NCBI GenBank assembly: GCA_936450465.1
Contig: OW388296.1
Span: 36,542,586 to 36,606,585, forward strand
From: Gibbula magus
Taxonomy: Eukaryota; Mollusca; Gastropoda; Trochida; Trochidae
DNA length: 64,000 bases
Reading direction: 5' to 3'
Shown: one piece after another, positions 33,652 through 43,474 of the stretch
How positions within the stretch are numbered: the stretch's first letter is position 1
Layout of the letters: every line of letters begins with the position of its first letter
Notes under the pieces: model-generated
What the model saw: only the letters and a program-made list of their open reading frames with translations
The model's database searches: none
What the model was told of the DNA's origin: nothing
Translations under genes and position numbers: made by a program

Positions 33652-34069
33652 CTCAAGTCAATATTGCTTTTGGTCGGACTCGGGCTGGAGTCAATATGCT
33701 TTTCTGTCGACGGTCACGTGATGGCCTCTCGGCCAATCAGATCGCTGGAAAAATATGCTCACATAATAATAATTATATGTAAGAAGATTCCATAGAATTT
33801 CTTTCATATCATTGGAATATCATGTTTGAATAGCTCTTGCATCTTTGTTCGAATAATAAATGTGAATATATGATTAAAGTGTGTTGTTTTCATTTTGAGA
33901 GATTTATCCCTGATTTGTTTACAATTAGGAATTTTATAAGCATGCGTAGCATGCGAAATGAAATTGTAATTTTATGAGTAAACTGAAATAAGGTCTAAAT
34001 CGATATTTCCTTAACTTTTAAGCCTTTAAACGTAATCTCGTGAGAGAAAACGAGATCTCGTCCTCATTT

Positions 34070-34798
34070 ACTGGGGTGAAAAATATCGAGGACTTTTACT
34101 ACTTCTACTATTTATTCTATAACACACTAAGACATATGGTATAACACATTGAAAACATAATAAGCTCTGTGTCCACATTATCAGCACCAGTGGAGACACT
34201 GAGACAAGGACGGAGTTACAGTTGGGTAATCCCAATCAGTATAACAGTTGTTGTCTTCTTTGGTAGGATATGAACATGGTTCATTTGGCACAGTTCATTT
34301 GGCACGGTTTATTTGGCACAGTTCACACATTGTAAAATGAAACTATGGGAGATCATGATTGACGTCGAGTAGGTGACATCTATGGCACAGAATCCTTAAT
34401 TCATGTAATTTACACTATATACACAAGAGCTCAGGTTGGTTGCTTTCAGTACGTCTTCTTTACATTTGTTGATTGATGTCTGTTGAGTTTCAGCGCATCG
34501 AACTAGACCCCCTGAATGGTTTATGCAGTTTATCGCCTGTTGTGGTCCGGTTGCTCCTGGTGTCTTCTCTCAACGTGAACTGTCACTCTTCAAGCAGCAA
34601 GTTATCTGCAAAGAGATACCAGAGTTATTGGTTTTGAATTGAGTTCATGGGGCTATGTTGTACATATATATATTTGTTTGTGATGTATTAATAAATAAAG
34701 GGTTATAATCTTTGCAATAAAGAAATTCTACATGTCATTGTTCATTTATTATATTCACCACAGATCCCCAGAAACAATGTAAGGGAGGAGAGGGTGGG
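34070..34798. other. DIRS spacer between terminal repeat and internal complementary region
   Basis: This 730-bp non-coding spacer contains three to four TTCATTTGGCACAG / GTTTATTTGGCACAG words at 34277-34323. It could be part of the element's untranslated region or a secondary insertion. Confidence 0.5.
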
Positions 34799-34911
34799 AT
34801 TTAGACCTTATTTCAGTTTACTCATAAAGTTACAATTTCATTTCGCATGCTACGCATGCTTATAAAATTCCTAATTTTATTTCGTAAACTGAAATAAGGT
34901 CTAAATCGATA
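34799..34911. promoter_or_regulatory. DIRS internal complementary region
   Basis: The left two thirds are the reverse complement of the 33925-33990 outer end (GCATGCTACGCATGC present). The last third, TTTTATTTCGTAAACTGAAA onward, is the reverse complement of the right end. It is the template for joining the element's termini into a circle. It lies 9 bp beyond the recombinase stop. Confidence 0.88.
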
Positions 34912-34919
34912 GTTCAAAG

Positions 34920-35975
34920 TTACCTTCGTAGAACTTTCTGTGCAAAGATCCCCTCGGACTCATTAATTTGCTTATGGTAAAATTTGTTGAATGTGTTAGC
35001 GTTGGACCAGTTAGCGCATTTGATTATCTCTTCGACTGAGAGACCCTGGGCTTTAGCTTTAGACGTAGCTGCTGCTCGCGTGGAGTGAGCTTGGAACTTG
35101 TCTGTGTCAACTCCTGCCTTCGACATCAGCTTCTTCAGCCAGTTTGATATGGTACAAGTCACGACTGGCTTGTGAGGAGCAGAGCAGCCTAGAAACAGTT
35201 GTTGTTTCTGTGAGAGACTCGAGCGCCAAGTTTTTGTGCGCTCAAGGTAAGTTCTGAGAGCCAGGATGGGATTAAGTTCATCTTGTTCAAAGTGTGTCAA
35301 TGTTAATTTGTTTGGTTGAGAACCTACTTTCCTGGTTTTTGTAGGTTTAGTGATCGTAATAACCACTTTATCACCCAAGTCCTGTATGAATTCTGGATTG
35401 ATGAGGTGTAGTTCTGATGCTCGGCTGGCATTAGTAAGTGCCAGGAGCATGGCTAGCTTATGTGTCAGCATGATGTCTGGTAAACTTGTGTTAGGGCCAA
35501 CTGACGCGATGTAATCTATGACTGTCTTGACGTCCCAAGTTTCTGAATATTTGGGGCATGGTGTCCTTTCATTGAAAATAGCTGTCATCGTTTCTTTGAT
35601 GACTTCACTCTGCCCCACTGGTTTGCCATTAATGATAGGATGTATTTTTGAAATGGCTGACCGAAAACAGTTTATAGTATTGTATGAATACCCTAAGTCA
35701 TACATGTCACTTAGGAAGTTAATCATATCTGCCAGAGTGGCGTCAGACGGATTAACTTCTCGTTCGAGACACCAACTACTCCATTTTTTCCAGGAGCTAT
35801 TGTAAGTTTGTCTGGTCCCTGATCTTGTGGATTTGGACAATAGGTTGGCAGCTGTTTGTGATATGCCTGCTGCTCTATAGCGTTGCCGGACACTTTCCAT
35901 GCCGCTAATGTCATTTTGTCGTCGAGGACTAATGGGTGATTGGTCCCCGACGATGATGTCAGTAGGTCTTGACAT
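34920..35975 (-). CDS. DIRS tyrosine recombinase
   Basis: This enzyme would insert the circular cDNA without a target duplication. The 351-residue protein has an N-terminal SAM-like core-binding region (about 45-130, SGTRQTYNSSWKKW) and a catalytic domain with R185 (NASRASELHL), H297 and R300 (HSTRAAATS) and nucleophile Y333 (FNKFYHK). The frame is intact. Its start overlaps the end of the shifted polyprotein frame upstream (toward higher coordinates), which is usual in compact DIRS elements. The true start may differ slightly from the ATG at 35975. Confidence 0.92.
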   Translation of the reverse strand: MSRPTDIIVGDQSPISPRRQNDISGMESVRQRYRAAGISQTAANLLSKSTRSGTRQTYNSSWKKWSSWCLEREVNPSDATLADMINFLSDMYDLGYSYNTINCFRSAISKIHPIINGKPVGQSEVIKETMTAIFNERTPCPKYSETWDVKTVIDYIASVGPNTSLPDIMLTHKLAMLLALTNASRASELHLINPEFIQDLGDKVVITITKPTKTRKVGSQPNKLTLTHFEQDELNPILALRTYLERTKTWRSSLSQKQQLFLGCSAPHKPVVTCTISNWLKKLMSKAGVDTDKFQAHSTRAAATSKAKAQGLSVEEIIKCANWSNANTFNKFYHKQINESEGIFAQKVLRR

Positions 35976-36165
35976 GCTGGTATCAGAATTGGGTCATCTA
36001 CTAGCATGCTCATCAGGACTGGGTACCAAGCTTGACTTTGCCAAGTTGGTGCTATCAGCACAATGGTTGCTTTTTCTTTGCTGACTTTGGCTAGGCACCT
36101 CCCGATCAGACAGAACGGGGGAAAGGCGTATGCTCGAAGATCTTTCCACGGCATTGAAAAGTTGT
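35960..36165 (-). pseudogene. displaced C-terminal segment of DIRS polyprotein
   Basis: In the frame shifted from RT-RNase H, codons read WKDLRAYAFPPFCLIG, ATIVLIAPTWQSQAWYP and DLLTSSS. This is the usual DIRS region between RNase H and recombinase. The end overlaps the recombinase start. Confidence 0.75.
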
Positions 36166-37995
36166 CAATTGGTAATTCAGCCTGTCTGCGAAAAGATCTA
36201 TCATCAGTGGGCCGAATCGGTGATTCATCTGCTGAAAGAAAGTTTTCTTCAGCATCCAATTGCATGCATCCAGAAAGTTCCTGGATTCCCAATCCGCCTG
36301 AGTGTTCTCTTTGCCGGGTAGATATTCTGCTGTGAGAACTATTTGTCTCGATAAGCAAAAGTCCCACATGTTCTTCGCTAGAGTTACTAGTGGTAGTGAC
36401 TTTGTCCCCCCTTTCTTGGAGATGTATGCGACCGCTGTCGTATTGTCCATCCGAAAGTGAACATGAATGTTGTTTTTCTGTTTCACAAATGTCTGTAAGG
36501 CCAACCATCCCGCTGTTAGCTCGAGCACGTTTATGTGACTCTGCTGTTCTACTGAACTCCAGCGACCTCCTGCTTTTTTATTCTGGCAGACGGCTCCCCA
36601 TCCTAATAGGGATGAGTCGGTGGTGATGGTCAGGTCCGGGTCGTTGTTTATAAATGATTTCCCGTTCCAGGTGTGGAGGTGATCTATCCACCACTTTAGT
36701 TCTTCTTTGCATTCTTGTGTTATTGCTATCATCGAGTCGTAATGACCGCTCTCCGATAGAGTCTGGTTCCATAACCGTTGCAGTTTCCTGTAATGGAGTG
36801 GAGCTGGGACGTTGGCCATAATGGATGCTGTCAGCCTTCCTATTAATTTGGCCAACCGCCTGCCTGACGTGTGTGTCTGGCTGACCATGTCCCTGCACTG
36901 GGTTATTATTTTCTGGGTCTTGTCGGACGGCAATGCGAGTGTCATCTGTTGTGAGTTGATTAGAAACCCTAGAAATTCTAGTTTTTGGGATGGTATGAGC
37001 ATGGATTTCTTCCAATTGATAACAAACCCTAATTTCTGAAGGAGTTCGATTGCCGAGTTCATGTCTTTCACTTGTCCCTCGGTAGTTTGATGAGCTATCA
37101 TTAGGTCGTCTAAATAAATTGACACCCTCATGCCTATTCTCCTTAGGAAGGAGATAACTGGTTTCAGCAATTTTGTAAATACCCGGGGAGCTGACGCTAA
37201 CCCGAAGGGAAGGCACTGAAATTGGTAAGTTTGATTGTGCCATTGAAAACTCAGGTAGTGTTTGTGTTGTTCGTGGATTGGGACACTGAAGTAGGCGTCT
37301 TTCAGGTCCATTTTTATCATGAAGTCGTTTGTCCTGATCATCTCTGTTATTGTCACAATGCCCTCCATTTTGAAGTGGTGATATGTCACCAATGCATTCA
37401 GCTTCTTCGCGTTGAACACGGGCCTGTATCCCCCTGTCTTCTTTTTTGTCACAAATACTGTGCTCATGAACAGGGGACCGTCCCATAGAACTTTTCTGAT
37501 GGCTTTGTTTTGTAACATTTTTGTTATCGCGTCTGACATTGCCATGTCCTCTACTTTTGATAGATTTAGTTGTCTGACGGGAATGTTTAGCATCGGAGGG
37601 GCAGAGAACTCTATTTGATAACCCTGAACTGTTTGAATGATGTTTTGATCTTTTGTGATTTTTTGCCAGTTGTCCACAAAGTGTCTTATTCTCCCCCCCA
37701 TTTCTGTGATCTGAATGTTCTCTAGATTTAGATTTAGAATCTGCGAGTGAATGGATTTCTGAATTGTTTGGGGCATATTTTGCTTTGAAATCGGAAGAAG
37801 TAATGAAATGCACGTACCTTTTGGTTTGGTTTGCCGAGGTTGATGGGTACGTAGATTTCTGGCCTCTTCCTCGATAGGCTCCCTGTCCTCTGTTAAACCT
37901 TCTTTGTTGCGGGAACTGGGGCGAGTCGAATCGGCCTCCACCTCGACTTCTGGATGAAGGCCTCCCGTGAAAGGGCTGGAATTGTGGTCCTTCAT
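36106..37995 (-). CDS. DIRS reverse transcriptase - RNase H
   Basis: Residues 1-100 are a linker that overlaps the end of gag in another frame. The RT spans about 130-400, with D230 in KMDLKDAYFSVPI, QCLPFGLASAP and YLDD at 294-297. RNase H spans about 455-575, with D460 (TTDSS), E492 (NVLELTAG), D517 (RMDNTTA) and D568 (ENTQADWES). The frame stops at 36106 shortly after LFADRLNYQLTTF. The sequence continues coherently in another frame (MPWKDLRAYAFPP), so a one-base shift has occurred near 36150-36170 and the C-terminal extension is cut off. Confidence 0.92.
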   Translation of the reverse strand: MKDHNSSPFTGGLHPEVEVEADSTRPSSRNKEGLTEDREPIEEEARNLRTHQPRQTKPKGTCISLLLPISKQNMPQTIQKSIHSQILNLNLENIQITEMGGRIRHFVDNWQKITKDQNIIQTVQGYQIEFSAPPMLNIPVRQLNLSKVEDMAMSDAITKMLQNKAIRKVLWDGPLFMSTVFVTKKKTGGYRPVFNAKKLNALVTYHHFKMEGIVTITEMIRTNDFMIKMDLKDAYFSVPIHEQHKHYLSFQWHNQTYQFQCLPFGLASAPRVFTKLLKPVISFLRRIGMRVSIYLDDLMIAHQTTEGQVKDMNSAIELLQKLGFVINWKKSMLIPSQKLEFLGFLINSQQMTLALPSDKTQKIITQCRDMVSQTHTSGRRLAKLIGRLTASIMANVPAPLHYRKLQRLWNQTLSESGHYDSMIAITQECKEELKWWIDHLHTWNGKSFINNDPDLTITTDSSLLGWGAVCQNKKAGGRWSSVEQQSHINVLELTAGWLALQTFVKQKNNIHVHFRMDNTTAVAYISKKGGTKSLPLVTLAKNMWDFCLSRQIVLTAEYLPGKENTQADWESRNFLDACNWMLKKTFFQQMNHRFGPLMIDLFADRLNYQLTTFQCRGKIFEHTPFPRSV

Positions 37996-38341
37996 AGCTG
38001 AACTTGGGCTTTTTGTGCGTGGAGAACTGCATTTCCAGAAACCGTCTTTGCTTCTTTATTTGAGAAGATTTGTTTAGTTTGGTATAGAACTTTTTCCCAA
38101 ACAGTTTCTTGGTTGACAATCTTTTAGTATTCTTTTTTAGAAATTTTTGTGCCTTCTTTTGGTTTCTCATGATTTTAGACAGGATATTAATACGTCTATG
38201 ATATAGTGTGGCCACGTTGGCTTGTCCCAACAGACAGATGGATTGTTCGATTTGTGTCAGGAAAGCGTGAAAGTCCACTGCTTCCCCCCCATTTTTCCTC
38301 ACTGTCTCCATAGTGGCCCACATTTTTGACAGGGGCCCCAT
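37830..38341 (-). pseudogene. gag C-terminal part in shifted frame
   Basis: From ATG 38341 the frame reads a helical segment (QIEQSICLLGQANVATLYHR), Lys-rich sequence and then Arg-Gly rich RNA-binding sequence (SRSRGGGRFDSP, RRFNRGQGAYRGRG). It follows the upstream gag frame directly but is displaced by one base. The frame stays open to 36578, but beyond about 37830 it is an overlap with the RT frame and not supported as protein. Confidence 0.7.
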
Positions 38342-39069
38342 CGTGTCTGGATGCGTTTAAGGGCCGCTTCAGTCGCCTTCACCGGGGCACACTTGCCTTC
38401 CTCTACCATGTCTTGCCAGACTTCGTCCAAATTTGGTACGACAAAGCCTTCTGGTACTGGATTGTCTGCAAGGATAGTGTCTTCGAGCACTGAATCTTTT
38501 TCATAATTGTTGAAAAGGCTTGAAGCGTATTCAAGCATGTCCCGTTCTATCGTAGTAGACACTTTTTTCGTTGACGGTAAAAACCGAGTATAGGGGGCCG
38601 CCATGTTTGTTCTCGTGTCATTTCTCGAATCTCGCGAGACTTCGTGAGAATTTCGAATCTTCTTTTTGGATTTTTTCTTATTCTTTTTCTTTCTTTCTGT
38701 TTCTGACTCTGACGAGGAATCGTCATTGTTACTTGAATCATCATCAGAAGAAGATTCACTGTTACTGGATTCGCTGTGAGATGAGTCGTCGCTAGAAACG
38801 CTCGAGTCACTCGCGCCATCAGACGCGTCACGTGACCTAGACGTGGCTTGGTCTCGTTTAGGGATTTTGAATTCTTTCCAGTCGGTTCGTCGTCTTTTGC
38901 GACTACGTGTATTCTCATCTAATGGAGAATTATCAACGATTTCAATTTCGTTGTTGATTGGGATTGCCTCTTGGCTGATTGTCCCGTTTTGGTTACTTGC
39001 CGATTGGCTTGTACCCGGATCGAGGTCGCCATTTTGGCTGCGATCCTGAGCCTGCACAGGCTGAGACAT
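38299..39069 (-). CDS. DIRS gag-like protein, N-terminal part
   Basis: ATG 39069 starts about 180 bp inside the right terminal repeat. The protein has an acidic and Ser-rich region (residues about 85-125, a long Ser/Asp/Glu stretch), a Lys-rich block (RKKKNKKKSKKK), then a conserved-looking segment DSVLEDTILADNPVPEGFVV typical of DIRS gag-type proteins. After KATEAALKRIQTR the frame runs into an unrelated stop at 38299; the natural continuation is in the frame opening at 38341. Confidence 0.8.
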   Translation of the reverse strand: MSQPVQAQDRSQNGDLDPGTSQSASNQNGTISQEAIPINNEIEIVDNSPLDENTRSRKRRRTDWKEFKIPKRDQATSRSRDASDGASDSSVSSDDSSHSESSNSESSSDDDSSNNDDSSSESETERKKKNKKKSKKKIRNSHEVSRDSRNDTRTNMAAPYTRFLPSTKKVSTTIERDMLEYASSLFNNYEKDSVLEDTILADNPVPEGFVVPNLDEVWQDMVEEGKCAPVKATEAALKRIQTRWGPCQKCGPLWRQ

Positions 39070-39610
39070 TATATGTCTGATACGTTCAAACTGTGGAATC
39101 TATGAACGAAGAAACCTAATGCATAAGCAAGGACTTAGTACGACGAAACCAATGCACTAAGGTAGGTACTTTCAAAAAACTAATTCGCCAATAAATTTAC
39201 GTAAAAGAGAGAGTGGCAAAAAGTACGTGTCGATATTTTGAAGCCAAGGAAATGAGGACGAGATCTCGTTTTCTCTCACGAGATTACGTTTAAAGGCTTG
39301 CCACTTCCGGCGGAAGTTAAGGAAATATCGATTTAGACCTTATTTCAGTTTACGAAATAAAATATGTCATACTATCGATTATATAGGCCTATATATTTAT
39401 GTATATTGTTGTATCCAGTAATGTATTTTCCATCGTTCTATGTTCACCTCAGGCTCTGCTGAAAATATGAATATTAGTTCAATAAACTTCTCAAAGTTTA
39501 AGACATGTTTACAACTCTGGGAAAATTAGAAATTTGGGTTGCAATTCACGATACTCGCTATGTGCCGCCATCTTGAAAGCGTTCAAACGAAACCGTCGGG
39601 CCTCGGGAGA

Positions 39611-40030
39611 GCGTTTGATTAGACAACACTCGGGTCGAGTCGGGTTAGGTTTACGCATGCTCTGTGAGGATGGAGTGTTGTTTTAATCAGACGACAAGAA
39701 CAAGACCCGCGCGTTTCTAAGATGGCGGCGTACACAGCAAGCCTTTCGTTTATTTTAAACGAAATGGTAGAAAGCGATGATGAGGAAGAGGTTGATAACA
39801 CAATGATCAAATAATTATTTCACATTTCTTTTCATAGAATCTAACATTAATAAAAATTTACCGTTACCCATTCTCAGTGGCCGCCATATTTGATGACGTC
39901 ACAACACGTCTCACTCGCGCGAAAATGACGAGCTGACACTTGACCTAGTTAGCGGACCCGAGTGTGGGGTTCGTGGCGTTCGATTAGCGAATCCCACTCG
40001 ACTCGACTCGAGTGTTGTCTAATCAAACGC
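39611..40030. mobile_element. 420-bp TIR element, CpG-rich
   Basis: CGTTTGATTAGACAACACTC at 39612-39631 is inverted at 40011-40030 as GAGTGTTGTCTAATCAAACG, with GGTCGAGTCGGG / CGACTCGACTCGA continuing inward. The flanks are also partly complementary (GGGCCTCGGGAG and CGGCCCGGAAG), so the ends may extend slightly. It lies 110 bp upstream of the APEX2-type start codon and could contribute promoter sequence. Confidence 0.7.
39722..39814 (+). CDS. 30-codon frame inside the TIR element (low confidence)
   Basis: ATG in an AAGATGGCGGCG context opens a 30-residue acidic peptide (NEMVESDDEEEVDN) and stops at TAA 39812-39814. The context resembles a genuine translation start, and acidic N-termini are common in Harbinger-type transposases, so it may be the surviving start of an element gene. 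Too short to assign. Confidence 0.2.
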   Translation: MAAYTASLSFILNEMVESDDEEEVDNTMIK

Positions 40031-40140
40031 GGCCCGGAAGTCCGGGCGACCGGCTAACCGGCTATTCAGCCGGTAAGCAAATCGAGCGTGGCCAATAGTT
40101 CACCCGACGGGATCGTCATTATTTCAAATTTTAACCAGAA

Positions 40141-40256
40141 ATGAAAATTCTAACGTGGAATGTCAATGGAATACGGACTAGAACGTTTTTACAAGAAGAT
40201 ATAAGATCCTTGGATGCTGATATTATATGCTTTCAAGAAACCAAAGTGACACGTCA
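40141..40256 (+). CDS. APEX2: first coding exon of an APEX2-type AP endonuclease (fragment)
   Basis: ATG 40141 opens 38 codons plus two bases that read as the N-terminus of exonuclease III family AP endonuclease 2: TWNVNGIR, then [14 protein letters not shown], where N and E are metal-site residues. A donor-like GTAAAG at 40257-40262 lies where the peptide stops matching the family, and without splicing a stop follows at 40258. APEX2 processes abasic sites and 3' blocks and acts in the PCNA-linked DNA damage response. LINE endonucleases share the fold, but ETKVTR fits APEX2 better. No further exon was found in the window, so this may be a gene with a very long intron or a stranded exon. Confidence 0.6.
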
Positions 40257-40262
40257 GTAAAG

Positions 40263-41690
40263 TGACCCTAATCATAATTTTCGCACTAAAATCCGCAGGT
40301 GGCCATATTATTTCGTACATGTGACGTACTGTAATTTCCATATAGTAGACTTGTGTGTTAATTAGCTGTTGCGAGAATAATTTTCATAAATTAAATAAGA
40401 GTCCCTTTGCTGTCATATTTTGCCGACAGATTGGTAATCATCTCAGCTACAGGTATCCAATTGTGTTATGGGTTTTCAGTCAGATAAGGAATACCAACCC
40501 ATATTTCAAAGAGTACGTAAGTAAATTAATGAAAATTGATCCTATCACCTTTGTTGGCTAATTATGTATTAAAGAAATAAATGCAACATATTTTAATTAA
40601 TGTTTTTAGAAAACACCATGCCGTAAAATAACTTTCCCAAACTCAGTAATGTTAAAGCAGTGCCATATGTTTTCAGTCACTTCATATTGATCCTCTAGTG
40701 ATTGTTTACGTTTAGCAATCGGTCTTCACGGCGAAGATTTTCAAATACAGCATTGTTTATCCCCATTATACCTGTAACCATAACAATAATTTAATGTTGA
40801 ACTATATTCTGACGCGTTCACTCAGTAATAATTCATCAGCAACCATGTGCAGAAATTCCACAGCCTAATATTTTTAAAAGTTCATTTTGTTACACTTATT
40901 TCCATGATTCTGGCTTGTATGTTTGTGAAACGTCTGCAAAATTTTTATAATATATAACAAACATGATTACTGATTGATTTAATTACTTAACATAAGTCAA
41001 CACCCTCAGTTGCTGATACCTCGTTACTCGCTAATTAATATAAACAATAACCCGATTCTGATTGGTCAAGAGCCCTCAAAAACATGCAACCATTTCTCGA
41101 TAAATGCAGAAAAAAATGAGCAACCATACCTTATGCATACGTACCTTCACCTTGTGACGTCACAATCCATTCGAACAAAAGTCGGATCAGCCGGTTCTTA
41201 CTACTGAGCGAAAGGTTTTTATGGAAAATAAGAAATAAATATGTCATATCTTCTTCACACCTAAATCGATAACTTTTCCGAATGAGACAATTACCTTCAC
41301 TTGGAAGACTTCATTTTAATAAATAGAAGCCCTCAAGCTTGTTTGCTCACAGCGCTTCACTAACATATGCAGCAGCCATGTTTGAACGTCACGTTATATA
41401 AAAACACTAATTAGGGTTAATCCAAAAAACGGAATCATGAAAAAACATTTGACAGTATTATTGCATTGATTTTGTAAATAAATTTTTAGGTAAGTTTATT
41501 CTGTTTTCCGACAGTTTCTGCATGATATACTGCCCAGTTTAAATGTTTTGTCGCCTCAATGAAATTCATTCAAGAATGTTTCTCAAATAGTGAAATGCTA
41601 AGTTATTGCACGATAGATGTTTCCAACTGCATCGTTCACTTTTGCATTTTCGGGTCTAATTTTAATAGTTTTCATATTTGTTTATTTGGT
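40263..41690. other. possible first intron of the APEX2-type gene
   Basis: AT-rich DNA with no recognised exon. Positions 40310-40400 resemble one arm of the MITE at 10985. The remainder shows no clear element. Confidence 0.35.
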
Positions 41691-41695
41691 GCCAT

Positions 41696-41830
41696 TTTCA
41701 GCTCATCAGGCCTGAAAGGCCAGATGGGCTTATGGCATGGGCTGTTGTCCGTCGTCCTTCAGTTGTCCGTCCATCTCAGAAACCAATGACCCTAGCACAC
41801 TTTACTTTTGAGGATTTCGTCTGTTTAGTG
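41696..41830 (+). repeat. GGCC-hairpin dispersed repeat, truncated copy
   Basis: It starts ATTTTCAGCTCATCAGGCCT and continues through GGCTTATGGCATGGGC, GTCCGTCGTCC and AGAAACCAATGACCCTAG, matching the heads at 7552, 48683 and 61972. It lacks the tandem units. Confidence 0.8.
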
Positions 41831-41934
41831 TATATCAAGATGTTCTAATTTCAAGTCTTTTAGATAAAAAGTAAGAAAGTTATAAATAAAAACATTTTAA
41901 TGGTTTACCAATTTGCTAACATTAAGCTAACATA

Positions 41935-42735
41935 AAATGTTAAAATGATAGACGATGATGGAAAAATATATGATTATAATGATTTTGTGAAAAGATATAA
42001 TATAAAAACAGACTTCTTGACCTATGAAGGAGTCAAAAAGTCAGTCTCTTCTTTCTTCGCAACTTTAACACCTGTGTTAAAACCATTTTTAGACCCATCC
42101 TCCCTTTTAATATATCAATAATAACCAACAAACAAAGCTCTCAAATTTACAAGACTTTATTAAATCCAAAATTCATAAAAATCAAAACTCTTACGAAATG
42201 GGAAGATCATTTTCAATCTTTATTTCTAATACTTAGAGGCCACAGGCCTATAGTACAAAAACGTGCAAAAGATTCATTGAAAACCCCTTAACAGGGATCA
42301 CATCATCATAAGTTATCATTTGAGCATATTAAATAGTAACATTTCACTGCTTCTGATATAAACATATTATACATATCACATCATAACTGAGAATTTCTAA
42401 GTAACATGCCTTGGTAGATGAAAGTTGATAACTTTCGAATTAGAAAGTATTGTCATTATTTAAAAACAAAATGAATTTTAACCTATTTGGATGTACATAG
42501 TAATATATTGCAATATTATTTGTTCTCAGGTCAGTATATACAAAGGACAAATTAAAAGAAAATATCAATAATAACCAACAAAGCTCTCAAATTTACAAGA
42601 CTTTATTAAATCCAAAATTCATAAAAAACAAAGCTCTTTCGAAATGGGAAGATCATTTACAAAATGAATACACTGACACAGAGTGGACAAATATCAATCT
42701 TATGGCGAAAAGATGTACACAGAGTAAGATGGTTT
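41935..42735 (+). pseudogene. LINE ORF2 fragment with internal duplication
   Basis: Codons read DDDGKIYDYNDFVKRYNIKT at 41950, then in other frames KWEDHLQNEYTDTEWTNINL and MVSVLSQ or WFQFFHNILS near 42640-42760, typical of the region after the RT domain. A block of about 95 bp starting ATATCAATAATAACCAAC occurs at 42112 and again at 42562, with unrelated sequence between. Frames are broken. Confidence 0.75.
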
Positions 42736-42759
42736 CAGTTCTTTCACAATATTCTCAGT

Positions 42760-43470
42760 AGGGCTGTGTATTGCCTCAATATTTGTATTGAAATACGTAT
42801 TGCTTAACTGTAATGCATTGCAATACGTACCACAATATATTGCAAGATCCTCTGACAATGAGATATTTCTTTAGCAACCATTTTAACCAGTGCCAATGAT
42901 AAATGAACTCTACACTCAACTTGTATACTTCCTTTTGAAGTTTAAACATGATACATGTGATAAATGACTTTCAGATCTATGTTGACATATGTTGTAAATT
43001 AGCCGTGTTTTGCGGAGAAATGTATAATTGATAAGTACAAGCGTTCATTTGTGTATGTCACCAATTCTTAGCGTAACCTTTGACCTAATGTTGAATGGAC
43101 CCTTAGATCGGCAACATGGCTGCCCGTGCTCCTTTACTCTATGTTATATAGGTTTGTTTTGCCTATGTTTTACCTACATTTTACTTCCGATATCTAGTTC
43201 CTGTGTATTTGATGTGGAGAGTAACATACTAAAAATCTACCAAAATCGGGTTATCGGAAAGGGGTTAACTTCAAGATGGCCGCCAATATAATAAACTCGC
43301 TATAACTTATTTATATTTCAACCAATTTGTGTTATTTTGGTGTCTAACCCATGGTTTTCAGGGTCGAGGAATTCAATGGAATCAACAGAAATACAGTAGA
43401 GTCATTTAATAGTTTACTTACTTGAAAATGAATGCACAAATCACAAAATTGTTGAATATTTGGGTTGATT
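42760..43470. other. non-coding, repeat-like
   Basis: AATACGTATTGC and GCAATACGTACC near 42797-42832 form a small inverted pair. Positions 43060-43340 contain AACATGGCTGCCCG and CAAGATGGCCGCC words as in dispersed repeats. No gene. Confidence 0.4.
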
Positions 43471-43474
43471 ATTA

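Larger units (their letters stand above)
33925..39362 (-). mobile_element. DIRS-type retrotransposon, structurally complete
   Basis: Inverted terminal repeats lie at 33980-34069 and 39250-39351, sharing AAACTGAAATAAGGTC, CGATATTTCCTTAACTT and GAGAAAACGAGATCTCG. The internal complementary region at 34799-34911 joins the complements of both outermost ends, as expected for a circle-junction template. This fixes the ends as TTAGGAATTTTATAAGC at 33925 and ACGAAATAAAA at 39362. Gag, RT-RNase H and a tyrosine recombinase lie on the minus strand. No target duplication is expected or seen. Two frame breaks suggest the copy is recent but defective. Confidence 0.93.

Noticed and set aside
36578..37830. 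Long minus-strand frame continuing from gag through the RT region
   Set aside because: The RT-RNase H frame over the same bases has all catalytic motifs; the overlapping frame is low-complexity and unsupported beyond about 37830.
40441..40513. Acceptor- and donor-bounded short segment as APEX2 exon 2
   Set aside because: TTTTCAG and GTAAGT bound an in-phase segment, but its peptide does not resemble the conserved APEX2 sequence expected there.
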